From Acidimicrobiales bacterium (lineage in GTDB: Bacteria; Actinomycetota; Acidimicrobiia; Acidimicrobiales; Aldehydirespiratoraceae), in NCBI GenBank assembly GCA_040219515.1, contig JAVJSI010000012.1:62001-126000 (forward strand): a stretch of 64,000 nucleotides of DNA. The letters run 5' to 3'. Of the stretch, positions 8,714 through 16,249 are shown in pieces; position 1 is the stretch's first letter; every line of letters begins with the position of its first letter. Position numbers and translations under genes: made by a program. The notes beneath the pieces were generated by a model, which saw nothing but the letters and a program-made list of their open reading frames with translations, searched no databases and was not told where the DNA came from.

Positions 8714-9696
8714 CCACCCGCCACCTCACCCCCCGCGAACTGGTCGAGCGTGCGGTCGCCGGTGACCGTCGGGCCGTGGGTCGACTGCTCACGCTGGTCG
8801 AACGGGGCGGCGCCGCAGCCGACGAGATCGCCGAACTGACCCACGCGGCCAGCCACGAGGCCCACGTCATCGGCATCACCGGCTCGCCCGGCGCCGGCAA
8901 GTCCACGATGGTCGCCCGCCTGGTCGGCACGTTCACCGACGCGGGGCATCGGCCCGCGGTGCTCGCCGTCGACCCGTCGTCGCCGCTCACCGGTGGGGCC
9001 ATTCTCGGCGACCGGGTGCGCATGGCCGCCGTCGACACCACCGCGTTCATCCGGTCCGTCGCCACCCGTGGTCACGCCGGTGGACTCGCACTCGCCATCC
9101 CCGGAGGGGCGCGCGTCCTCGCCGCGGCCGGGTTCGATCCGGTCATCATCGAAACGGTCGGCGTCGGCCAGGTCGAGGTCGACGTCACCGCGGCAGCCGA
9201 CACGACGGTCGTCGTCGTCACCCCCGGCATGGGTGACGCGGTGCAGGCCAACAAGGCCGGGCTCCTCGAGGTCGCCGATGTCTTCGTGGTGAACAAGGCC
9301 GACCGTCCCGGGGCCGACGACACGCGCCGCGACCTCGAACTCATGCTCGAGCTGAGCCATGTGACCGGCCAGGAGGACGCCGGCTACCGCCCACCGATCG
9401 CCATGGTGAACTCGCTGGACGGCGACGGCATCGCCCTGGTCCGCTCACTGGTGGATGCCCACCGCCATCACCTCGACTCGTCGGGCGGGCGTCACACACG
9501 ACGCTGCCGACGGGCCCGCTTCGAGCTCGAGAGCCGAGCCGGACTCGAGTTCGAGCAGCGCCTGCGGGCCGCCTTGGCCTCCCCGGAGGTGAGCAGTGTG
9601 CTCGACCAGATCGCGACCGGGCAGCGCTCGCCCGCCGACGGACTCGGGGCGCTGCTCACCGCGCTTCCCCCACCGGTCCCCCGCGAGCCGACCTAA
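8710..9696 (+). CDS. meaB: MeaB/ArgK-family GTPase, mutase chaperone
   Basis: A 328-residue G3E GTPase. The Walker A motif is GSPGAGKST at about 58-66; VDPSSPLTGGAILGDRVRM, the metal-binding and switch I region, and NKADRPGADD, the base-specificity motif, follow. MeaB proteins gate cofactor loading and protect B12-dependent mutases by removing damaged cobalamin. GTG 8710 overlaps the stop of the B12 subunit, confirming that this chaperone belongs to the mutase operon. Because the mutase shows isobutyryl-CoA residues, this MeaB would serve that enzyme rather than a methylmalonyl-CoA mutase, though the protein itself does not reveal which partner it uses. Confidence 0.93.
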   Translation: MTTRHLTPRELVERAVAGDRRAVGRLLTLVERGGAAADEIAELTHAASHEAHVIGITGSPGAGKSTMVARLVGTFTDAGHRPAVLAVDPSSPLTGGAILGDRVRMAAVDTTAFIRSVATRGHAGGLALAIPGGARVLAAAGFDPVIIETVGVGQVEVDVTAAADTTVVVVTPGMGDAVQANKAGLLEVADVFVVNKADRPGADDTRRDLELMLELSHVTGQEDAGYRPPIAMVNSLDGDGIALVRSLVDAHRHHLDSSGGRHTRRCRRARFELESRAGLEFEQRLRAALASPEVSSVLDQIATGQRSPADGLGALLTALPPPVPREPT

Positions 9697-9705
9697 CATC
9701 GCCGC

Positions 9706-10887
9706 GTGAACCCCTCGACCGACATTCTCGACCCGGCCTGGTGGCAGCAGGATCCCCAGGCCGGCTATCGCGAGCTCCTCGCCCATCCGGGTCTGTGGCG
9801 AGACGAGCGCAGCGGGTTCTGGCTCGCGGCCCGCCATCGCGACCTCCTCACCGTCGAGCGTGACCCCGTCACCTTCGCCAGTCGGGCCGACGACGGCGGC
9901 GCGTATCGCATCAACCCGTCGCCGGGCGAGGAGACGATGATCAGCAAGGACGACCCGGAGCATCTCGCCCAGCGGCGTGCGGTGAACCGTCGCTTCACTC
10001 CCAAGGCCGTCCGAGACCACACCGACCACTATTCCTCCATGATCGAGACACTCGTGGACGCGGCGGTCGAGACCGTCGACACGAGTGGTCGGGTCGAGGT
10101 GATCGAGGCGCTGGCATCACAGTTGCCGTGCCGCGTCACCGCCGAGCTCCTGGGCTTCGGACAGGAAGCCTGGCGAGAAGTGAAAGACTGGTCCGAGCGC
10201 CAGATGCGAATCGACTCGGCGATGGCCGATCCCGAGCTGTTCGAGTCGTTCATCGGCAGCATCCAGGAGTGGGCTGCGGTCATGGAGAAGGTCGTCCCCG
10301 AGCGCGAGAAGGCGCCGGCCGACGACCTTTTCTCCGACTGGCTGGCCGTCGACATGGACCGCTCCACGATGGTCATGGAGACCGGTCTGCTCATCGCCGG
10401 CGGGGCCGAGACGACCCGCACCGTGATCGCCCACGGCCTGCGCACCCTGGCCGATCGCCCGGAGGTCTGGGAGCACCTGGCCGAGACTCCGTCGGCGATT
10501 CCCGGGGCCGTCGAGGAGCTCATCCGCTGGGTCACCCCCCTCAACAACATGTTCCGCATCGCCACCCGCGACGCCGTCGTCGACGGCACCGCGATCTCGG
10601 CCGGTGACCGGGTGGCCTTGGTGTACCCGGCCGCCAACCGCGACCCGGCGGTGTTCGATGCCCCCGACACGTTCGACATCACCCGCGACCCCAACCCCCA
10701 CGTCTCGTTCGGCCACGGCACCCACTTCTGTCTCGGCGCCAACCTGGCCCGGATCGAGCTGCGGCTGCTGCTCGAGGCGCTCACCCGGCGGGTGACCAAC
10801 CTTCGGGTCGTCACCGAGCCCGATGTCGAGCCCAACATCTTCGCCCGCGCCGTCCGCACCTTCGAACTGTCCTGGGACCGCCGCTGA
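9706..10887 (+). CDS. cytochrome P450
   Basis: A 393-residue soluble bacterial P450. The I-helix oxygen-activation region is LIAGGAETTRTV, the K-helix ExxR is in EELIRWVTP, and the heme-binding loop is FGHGTHFCLG with Cys342 as thiolate ligand. Size and the absence of a membrane anchor fit class I actinobacterial P450s that take electrons from ferredoxin; no ferredoxin gene is adjacent. Related actinobacterial enzymes hydroxylate steroid side chains, terpenes or branched fatty acids; the substrate is not predictable here. GTG 9706 starts 10 bp after meaB, so it may be co-transcribed with the mutase genes. It converges with the XRE regulator. Confidence 0.93.
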   Translation: MNPSTDILDPAWWQQDPQAGYRELLAHPGLWRDERSGFWLAARHRDLLTVERDPVTFASRADDGGAYRINPSPGEETMISKDDPEHLAQRRAVNRRFTPKAVRDHTDHYSSMIETLVDAAVETVDTSGRVEVIEALASQLPCRVTAELLGFGQEAWREVKDWSERQMRIDSAMADPELFESFIGSIQEWAAVMEKVVPEREKAPADDLFSDWLAVDMDRSTMVMETGLLIAGGAETTRTVIAHGLRTLADRPEVWEHLAETPSAIPGAVEELIRWVTPLNNMFRIATRDAVVDGTAISAGDRVALVYPAANRDPAVFDAPDTFDITRDPNPHVSFGHGTHFCLGANLARIELRLLLEALTRRVTNLRVVTEPDVEPNIFARAVRTFELSWDRR

Positions 10888-10890
10888 CGG

Positions 10891-11706
10891 TCAGTGCGGC
10901 CGAGCCGCCATCACCCGGGCGAACCGCGCCGCGGTGGTCGTCCCACTGGTCGGGGTGTAGATCACGGTACTCCAGCCCGGATGATCGGGAAGATTCAGGC
11001 GGTGGTGGTCGAAGACCAGTTCGCCCTCGATCTCGTGGGCGAACCGGCGGGTCTGCGGTGAGAACACATCGACGTCGTGGCCGGCCCACGCCTCGGCGAA
11101 CTCGGGATGGTCGCGGCGGAGTTCGTCGACCAGTCCGATCGCTTCGTCGCTCGGATACTGACCGAGATGGAGTCGGAACTGCCGGGTGAGACGGGCCAGT
11201 TCGTCCGACCAGTCGGTCATGAACCCTCGCAGCGACGGGGTCTCGAGGGTGAGACGGAGCAGGTTGGGGTCGGTCGCCTCGTCGAGCACCGGAAAGAGCG
11301 CCGCCTCGGCCCGGTTCCAGCAGACGAGGTTCCACACATGGTCGAGCACGTAGGCCGGATTGGGTTCGAGCCCGTCGACGAGGACGCGCTGGGCCGGCTC
11401 GGCCGCCTGACCCGCCACGATGGGGCTCGGCGGGCGCACGTCGGCGAGACCGAACAGGTGGGCGCGCTCCGGGCGGGAAAGGCGCAGCGCGGTGGCGAGG
11501 CCGTCGAGCACCTCACCCGACACGCGGTTGGCCCGCCCCTGTTCGAGTCGGGTCAACCACGAGACACCGATGTTGGCGAGCACCGCCACCTCTTCGCGTC
11601 GAAGCCCGCTCGTTCGCCGGCCCTTCGCGGTCGGCAGACCCACGTCCTCGGGCCGAAGCCGCTGTCGGCGGGTCCGGAGGAAGTCGCCCAACTCGATCGC
11701 TTCCAT
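10891..11706 (-). CDS. XRE-family regulator with MmyB-like ligand-binding domain
   Basis: A 271-residue transcription factor. Residues about 5-85 form an XRE helix-turn-helix; KGRRTSGLRREEVAVLA and GVSWLTRLEQGR are the conserved pieces of the MmyB-type subgroup. The C-terminal 180 residues match the MmyB-like PAS-related domain (LDHVWNLVCWNRAEA, and a final HPGWSTVIYTPT), which binds small hydrophobic ligands in characterised relatives. Actinobacterial members usually control a single divergent neighbour. The divergent gene here is the aminotransferase at 11785, and a perfect palindrome lies between them. ATG 11706 is used instead of an upstream frame start because the palindrome would otherwise be coding. 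Confidence 0.9.
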   Translation of the reverse strand: MEAIELGDFLRTRRQRLRPEDVGLPTAKGRRTSGLRREEVAVLANIGVSWLTRLEQGRANRVSGEVLDGLATALRLSRPERAHLFGLADVRPPSPIVAGQAAEPAQRVLVDGLEPNPAYVLDHVWNLVCWNRAEAALFPVLDEATDPNLLRLTLETPSLRGFMTDWSDELARLTRQFRLHLGQYPSDEAIGLVDELRRDHPEFAEAWAGHDVDVFSPQTRRFAHEIEGELVFDHHRLNLPDHPGWSTVIYTPTSGTTTAARFARVMAARPH

Positions 11707-11724
11707 TGCCGCTGAACCTACCAC

Positions 11725-11738
11725 TGGTGGTACCACCA
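11725..11738. promoter_or_regulatory. 14-bp perfect palindrome, candidate operator
   Basis: TGGTGGTACCACCA at 11725-11738 is a perfect palindrome centred in the 78-bp gap between the MmyB-like regulator (start 11706, leftward) and the aminotransferase (start 11785, rightward). A dimeric XRE repressor bound here could control both genes. The position and symmetry are seen directly; the binding is an inference. Confidence 0.55.
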
Positions 11739-11784
11739 TTGGGAGAGGCTTCCGCCATCGTCAGCTGCGCGTCAGGCTGCGAGG

Positions 11785-12942
11785 ATGTCGTCGCTCCTCA
11801 GCCGGCAGGCCCGATCGGCGACCACCTCCGCCATCCGGGACCTGCTCGAACACGCCCAACGTCCGGGGATGATCAGCCTCGCCGGCGGTCTGCCCGATCC
11901 GGCCCGCTTTCCGGTGGAGGAACTCGCCACCATCGCCGAGCGCGTGCTGCGCGACGACGGTCGCCGGGTGCTCCAGTACGGGCTCACGGCCGGCGAGCGC
12001 GACCTGCGTGATCACATCGTCGCCACCACGGCCGCGGCGGCGAGCGCCGAGGAGGTCGTCATCACGACCGGCTCCCAGCAGGGCCTGCGCCTGCTCGCCC
12101 ACGTGCTCATCGACCCCGGCGACCGCGTCGTGGTCGCCGATCCGGAGTACCTGGGTGCGACGCAGGCGTTCGCACAGGCGGGTGGACTACCGGTGGCCTT
12201 TCCGACCGACGCCGACGGACTCGATGTCGATGCGGTCGAGACCGCGTTGACGGACGGGCTCCGGCCGAAGTTCGTGTACCTCGTGCCCCACTTCCACAAT
12301 CCCACGGGCGCCACCCTCGCCGCCGAGCGCCGGCGGCGACTCTTCGAACTGGCCGATCGCTACGGCTTCATGGTCCTGCTCGACGATCCCTATCGTGAGC
12401 TCTACATCGGCGCGAACGCCCCGGACGAGGACGACCCGCATCCCATGGCGGTGCATCTGCGCAGTACGTCGAAGGTGCTCGCCCCGGGTCTTCGTATCGG
12501 CTGGTTGATCGGACCGGCGTGGCTGACCACGGCGGTCGAGCGATCGAAACAGGCCGTGGATCTCCACACGAGTACCGTCGCCCAGGCCATCGTCCTCGCC
12601 GCCCTCCGGGCCGACTGGTTCCCTCCCCACCTCGACGAACTGCGCGCCGCAACCGGTGAGAAGCGCGACGCACTCTGTCGAGCCCTGGACGACGCGCTGG
12701 GTGAGCGGATCTCGTTCACCCGTCCCGGCGGCGGCATGTTCGTGTGGGCCGCGCTCGAGGGAGTCGACACGACGACGCTGCTGGCCCCGGCCCTCGAGCG
12801 CGGTGTCGCGTTCGTGCCCGGTGGGGCGTTCGCGATCCACCGCGACCTTGCCGACCACCTCCGTCTGAGTTGGGCCACCGCGTCGCCCGATGAGCTGAGC
12901 GAGGCGGTCTCGAGACTCGCCGCGGCCCTCGACGACCTCTAG
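11785..12942 (+). CDS. PLP-dependent class I/II aminotransferase (2-aminoadipate aminotransferase-like)
   Basis: A 385-residue fold-type I aminotransferase. It begins without a DNA-binding domain (RSATTSAIRDLLEH), continues with ISLAGGLPDPARFP, TTGSQQGLRLLAHV (phosphate loop) and PHFHNPTG, and has the Schiff-base Lys at about 230 in RSTSKVLAPG; LRIGW follows. This is the LysN/ArAT-like group, which transaminates 2-aminoadipate, leucine or aromatic amino acids with broad specificity. Function beyond amino-acid transamination is uncertain. It starts at ATG 11785, divergent from an MmyB-like regulator that probably controls it, and is followed after 16 bp by an AhpD-like gene. Confidence 0.88.
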   Translation: MSSLLSRQARSATTSAIRDLLEHAQRPGMISLAGGLPDPARFPVEELATIAERVLRDDGRRVLQYGLTAGERDLRDHIVATTAAAASAEEVVITTGSQQGLRLLAHVLIDPGDRVVVADPEYLGATQAFAQAGGLPVAFPTDADGLDVDAVETALTDGLRPKFVYLVPHFHNPTGATLAAERRRRLFELADRYGFMVLLDDPYRELYIGANAPDEDDPHPMAVHLRSTSKVLAPGLRIGWLIGPAWLTTAVERSKQAVDLHTSTVAQAIVLAALRADWFPPHLDELRAATGEKRDALCRALDDALGERISFTRPGGGMFVWAALEGVDTTTLLAPALERGVAFVPGGAFAIHRDLADHLRLSWATASPDELSEAVSRLAAALDDL

Positions 12943-12958
12943 TCTCGGAGGCACGCTC

Positions 12959-13330
12959 ATGGCCTTCACCGATCAGCTTGCGCCCAACGTCGCCGCGGCC
13001 TTCGACCATCTGCTCGACGGCGTGTGGGACGGAAGGGTCGACACCGGCCTGCTCGAGTCGTGCCGCCAACGGGTGTGTGCTCTGGTCGGCGCGCCCGATG
13101 CCGCCGGGCGTCATCGCCGCGAGCCCGTCGCCACGACCGACCACCCGGCGACGGCGGCGTGTCTCGCCTTCACCGAGATGTGGGTGATCGACCCGCACGC
13201 GGTCACCGACGAGATGGCCGCCGCCGTACGGGCTCATCTCACCGACGCCGAGGCCGCGGCCTTCACGATCGCGCTCGCCACCATCGAAGCGCAGGCTCGC
13301 GCCACCCTCGCCTGGGAGGGCGGCGCGTGA
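12959..13330 (+). CDS. small AhpD/carboxymuconolactone decarboxylase-like partner protein
   Basis: A 123-residue, mostly helical protein. The C-terminal half (ATAACLAFTEMWVIDPHAVTDEM, then AHLTDAEAAAFTIALATIEA, each read in part) resembles the helical core of the AhpD-like alkyl hydroperoxidase fold, but the CxxC redox pair is absent. Two Cys (CRQRVCALVG) lie near residues 35-40. Its stop overlaps the GTG start of the following selenoprotein candidate, so the two are translationally coupled and may form a heteromer; the redox centre would be in the partner. Assignment to the AhpD-like fold is by weak resemblance and context. A hydrolase or regulator role cannot be excluded. Confidence 0.6.
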   Translation: MAFTDQLAPNVAAAFDHLLDGVWDGRVDTGLLESCRQRVCALVGAPDAAGRHRREPVATTDHPATAACLAFTEMWVIDPHAVTDEMAAAVRAHLTDAEAAAFTIALATIEAQARATLAWEGGA

Positions 13331-13815
13331 GATTCGCCCCACCGCCCGACTCGATGAACTTCTTCGAGCACGACGGGGAACTGAACGACCGGTTCAACGC
13401 GTTCTACGCCGAACTCTGGCAACGTGGCGTCGTCGACGAAGCGACCCTCGAGGTCGGTCGACTCCGCAACGCGCAGATCACCGACTGCGGGATTTGACGC
13501 AACCTCCGCTTCGCAGGTGCGCAGCAGCAGGGTCTGACCGAAGACCACATCAGCGCGCTCGGCGGTGAGCGCGAGGACGGCGCCCTTCCCGCTCGATGGC
13601 GCGACGCGGCGGAGTGGGCCGACGTGGTGATCGGCGCGACCTCGATGTCGTCTCGCGAGACACCCTCCCGGAAGATGCTCACCACCATGAGCGAGGCGGA
13701 ACTGGCCGAACTGACGCTCACCGTGGCGGTGGCCCAGGGCTTCTCGAAAGCCGCGATCGCCTGGGGTCCGGCCCCCGAGCTCCCCACCATGGTGATCCCC
13801 ACCCCGGGTACCTGA
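13327..13815 (+). CDS. candidate selenoprotein: AhpD-like protein with CxxU motif
   Basis: Reading from GTG 13327 to TGA 13813-13815 gives 162 residues if the in-frame TGA at 13495-13497 is decoded as selenocysteine. That codon falls in RNAQITDCGI-U-RNLRF, exactly where the AhpD/carboxymuconolactone-decarboxylase family has the second Cys of its CxxC redox motif (Cys54, Sec57). Family-like sequence continues unbroken after the TGA (AGAQQQGLTEDHISAL, then ELTLTVAVAQGFSKAAIAWG), so the frame is under selection on both sides. A hairpin with an AGGU loop starts at the distance expected of a bacterial SECIS. The likely role is peroxide or thiol redox chemistry. A standard gene caller would split this into fragments or call a pseudogene; a TGC/TGT-to-TGA error or mutation is the alternative. 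Confidence 0.8.
13495..13533 (+). promoter_or_regulatory. SECIS-like element directly after the in-frame TGA
   Basis: Seventeen nucleotides after the TGA the sequence forms CUUCGC-AGGU-GCGCAG (13509-13524): three G-C pairs close a four-base AGGU loop, with a U-C mismatch and two further pairs below. A looser lower stem, ACC with GGU (13502-13533), is possible. In E. coli fdhF the SECIS loop also begins AGG and also starts 17 nt after the UGA, following GC. SelB reads this kind of apical loop. Spacing and loop are seen in the sequence; function is inferred. Confidence 0.72.
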
Positions 13816-13885
13816 CCGACTGAAATCAGTCCGATCGACGCCGGCGTGGGTTGCCTCCTGTCAGTCGCGCTGACACGATGTGCGG

Positions 13886-14674
13886 ATGGCGCATCGCCCT
13901 CACCCGATCCTGGCCCTCCTCGAGGTGCGTGCGGCACCCGAGTTCGGCGCGTTCGCGGCGTCGATCCCGGCGATGAAGGCCCTGCTCCCCCGGGGCAACG
14001 AGGACCGCCACGTCCTCGTACTTCCCGGCTTCATGGCCGGCGACGGCAGCACCAAGCCCCTCCGGGCCCTCCTCGACCGGCTCGGTCACCAGACCCACGG
14101 CTGGGGCCTCGGTCGCAACATCGGGCCCACCACCGACATCCTCGAGGGCATGATCGTGCTGGTCGAGCGGCTCGCCCTGGACAAGGGTCCGATCGACATC
14201 GTCGGCTGGTCGCTCGGTGGCCTCTACGGCCGAGAGATCGCCCGCCTCCACCCCGGAGCCGTACGCCAGGTGATCACCCTGGGCAGTCCCTTCCAGACCA
14301 TCGGCCCCGAGGAGTCCAACGCGAAGGAGGCGTTCGCCGCCCTGCGTCACCGCCACTCCGACGAGACGAAGATCCCCCGCGTGCCGAGCTGGGCCCGGGA
14401 ACCGCTGACCGTGCCCGCCACCTCGATCTACACCAAGGGCGACGGCATCGTCAGCTGGCACCAGTGCCTCAATCGCGCCCTCCCGCGTACCGAGAACGTC
14501 GAGGTCTACGGCAGCCACTGCGGACTCGGCCACAACCCCGCCGCCATCTGGGTGATCGCCGATCGTCTCGCCCAGCGCGGCGTCGAGTGGGCCCCGTTCC
14601 GGCCACGCCGCGTGCTGCGGGCCCTGTACCCCAACGCCGACGTGCTCGACACCGACCGCGTCGGCGCGGCCTGA
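13886..14674 (+). CDS. alpha/beta hydrolase, lipase-like
   Basis: A 262-residue alpha/beta hydrolase. The oxyanion region is VLVLPGFMAGDGSTK, and GWSLGGLYGRE holds the nucleophile Ser near residue 109 in a GxSxG motif. Later, SIYTKGDGIVSWHQC likely carries the catalytic Asp and GSHCGLGHNP the His. The pattern resembles PGAP1-like/triacylglycerol lipase-type esterases found widely in actinobacteria; the ester substrate is unknown. ATG 13886 is preferred to a GTG two codons upstream. It is followed convergently by the small helical protein at 14679, with 4 bp between stops, and is probably a separate unit from the AhpD-like pair. Confidence 0.85.
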   Translation: MAHRPHPILALLEVRAAPEFGAFAASIPAMKALLPRGNEDRHVLVLPGFMAGDGSTKPLRALLDRLGHQTHGWGLGRNIGPTTDILEGMIVLVERLALDKGPIDIVGWSLGGLYGREIARLHPGAVRQVITLGSPFQTIGPEESNAKEAFAALRHRHSDETKIPRVPSWAREPLTVPATSIYTKGDGIVSWHQCLNRALPRTENVEVYGSHCGLGHNPAAIWVIADRLAQRGVEWAPFRPRRVLRALYPNADVLDTDRVGAA

Positions 14675-14678
14675 CCCC

Positions 14679-15071
14679 TCAGTCCGTCGGCACCGCGGCC
14701 GCGAGCTCGAGCGCCGCGCGGGCCTGATCCCGGTAGGTCCGCGACAGGTCGTCCTGCTGAGCGGCGTGGCGTTCGAGTGCCACCCGCGTCTCGCTCAACG
14801 AGACCGCCGCCGACCACAACGAGAACCCGATGCTGCGTTGGAGCTCGGTGCGACTCACAGTGGCGGCCCGTGACGACCACGTGGCCGGCGTGTGCCGAGC
14901 GACCGGGGCGTCGTCGTGGCCGAGGATCCGCACCCGGTGTCGTTCGATGTCGAGCGCGAGATCGCGAGCCGACGTCGCGAGACCACCCGCCCGCATCGCC
15001 GCCGCCTCCAGGTCCTCGGCCCGCGCCGCATACTCGACCCCTTCACCCTCGACCCCTTCACCCTTGACCAT
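14679..15071 (-). CDS. hypothetical helical protein with GEGVE repeat
   Basis: A 130-residue protein that I do not recognise. It begins MVKGEGVEGEGVEYA, encoded by a tandem 15-bp duplication (15033-15062), then is predicted almost entirely helical with heptad-like spacing (ARAEDLEAAAMRAGG; RVALERHAAQQDDLSR). No signal peptide, membrane segment, Cys or catalytic motif is evident. A TWSS-type Trp near the middle gives a faint resemblance to WXG100-like helical hairpins, but the family signature is not convincing. It is divergent from the acyltransferase at 15206, and the 134-bp gap contains AT-richer sequence suitable for promoters. Codon usage matches its neighbours, supporting a real gene. 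Confidence 0.6.
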   Translation of the reverse strand: MVKGEGVEGEGVEYAARAEDLEAAAMRAGGLATSARDLALDIERHRVRILGHDDAPVARHTPATWSSRAATVSRTELQRSIGFSLWSAAVSLSETRVALERHAAQQDDLSRTYRDQARAALELAAAVPTD

Positions 15072-15205
15072 GATGACTTCTCCCTTCGGTCGGCCTCTGT
15101 GCCGAGCCGATCGTAGATTTCGGCCCGGCGTGAAACAACACGAAAATTACTCATGTGCATCTCCGGTCGAAGCCCGCGCGGTGCCGGAGCGCTAGCGTCG
15201 CTTCC

Positions 15206-16249
15206 ATGGCTGACCTGCCGAGGCCGGCGATCCGTCGACCGATCAGCATCTCCGTGCTGAGCCTCACGTTCTTCGTGGTGCTCGCGCTCACCCCGGTGGT
15301 CCTGGCCCTACTCGCCGTCGTCGACATCGTCACCCGCAGTCGGTTTCGGCGGGCCCGGATCTGGCTGATCACCCTCGCCGTCCTCTTCAACGAAGGGCTC
15401 GGTACCTGGCTCGCCCTCGCCATGATCGTCGCCCACCTCGGCCGACTCGACGGTTCGCGATCCCAGGAGCGGTTCCACCGACTGATGGTCTGGTGGGGTG
15501 GACGGCACCTCGCCTACCTCCGTCGTCTCGCCGGGGTGCGGTGGTTCGTCGAGAACCCCGAGGAGGCGGTCGAGGCGAACGCGATCGTGCTCGCCCGTCA
15601 CGCGAGCCACCCCGATGCGATTCTGCCCATCCTGCTCTTCGGCATCGAGGGCGGTCATCACGTGCGCTACACGCTGAAGGACGATCTCCAGTGGTCGCCG
15701 GCCATGGACATCGTCGGCAATCTCCTCCCCCACGTCTTCGTGGACCGTTCGCCGGGAGCCGACTCACCCCTGTGGGATCGCATCCGCGAGCTCGCCACCG
15801 GCGTCGACGATCACACCGTCACCGTCATCTTCCCCGAGGGCACGTTCTTCACCCCCGCCCGGCTCGACCGGGCGGCCACCCGGATCGCCCGGACTCGGCC
15901 CGACCTCGAGGAGGCGGCCCGCTCGCTGCGTCACCTCCTGCCGCCGCGACCGGCCGGCACCCACGCCCTGCTCGAAGGTGCGCCCGACGCCGACCTCGTC
16001 CTCGTTGCCCACGAGGGCATGGAATCGTTCGGTGATCTCGCCACGATCCGGGCCAACCTGCCCCTGACCGACCCGGTACGGGTCCGTCTGTGGCGCATCG
16101 CCCGCGCCGACGTGCCCGACGACCAAGATGACTTCATCACCTGGCTTCTGGATCGATGGCTCGACATGGATCGATGGATCGACGAACGTGTGCTCGAGCG
16201 ACGTTCCGGCCAGCGTGCGTCGTCCTCCGGAAGGGAGCTCCGCCCGTGA
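15206..16249 (+). CDS. membrane-anchored lysophospholipid acyltransferase-like protein
   Basis: A 347-residue PlsC-like protein. Two hydrophobic segments come first (about 12-40, LSLTFFVVLALTPVVLALL; and about 52-76, WLITLAVLFNEGLGTWL), then the acyltransferase domain. HX4D is RHASHPD (His132 to Asp137) and the second motif is FPEGTFF, where usual enzymes have EGTR, so the phosphate-binding Arg is missing. That loss suggests an acceptor other than a simple lysophosphatidate. ATG 15206 begins MADLPRPAIRRP; the longer frame from 15155 lacks family sequence. Its stop overlaps the GTG of the DUF1295 gene, and a third gene overlaps that, so 15206-17809 is a coupled three-gene operon. Confidence 0.85.
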   Translation: MADLPRPAIRRPISISVLSLTFFVVLALTPVVLALLAVVDIVTRSRFRRARIWLITLAVLFNEGLGTWLALAMIVAHLGRLDGSRSQERFHRLMVWWGGRHLAYLRRLAGVRWFVENPEEAVEANAIVLARHASHPDAILPILLFGIEGGHHVRYTLKDDLQWSPAMDIVGNLLPHVFVDRSPGADSPLWDRIRELATGVDDHTVTVIFPEGTFFTPARLDRAATRIARTRPDLEEAARSLRHLLPPRPAGTHALLEGAPDADLVLVAHEGMESFGDLATIRANLPLTDPVRVRLWRIARADVPDDQDDFITWLLDRWLDMDRWIDERVLERRSGQRASSSGRELRP

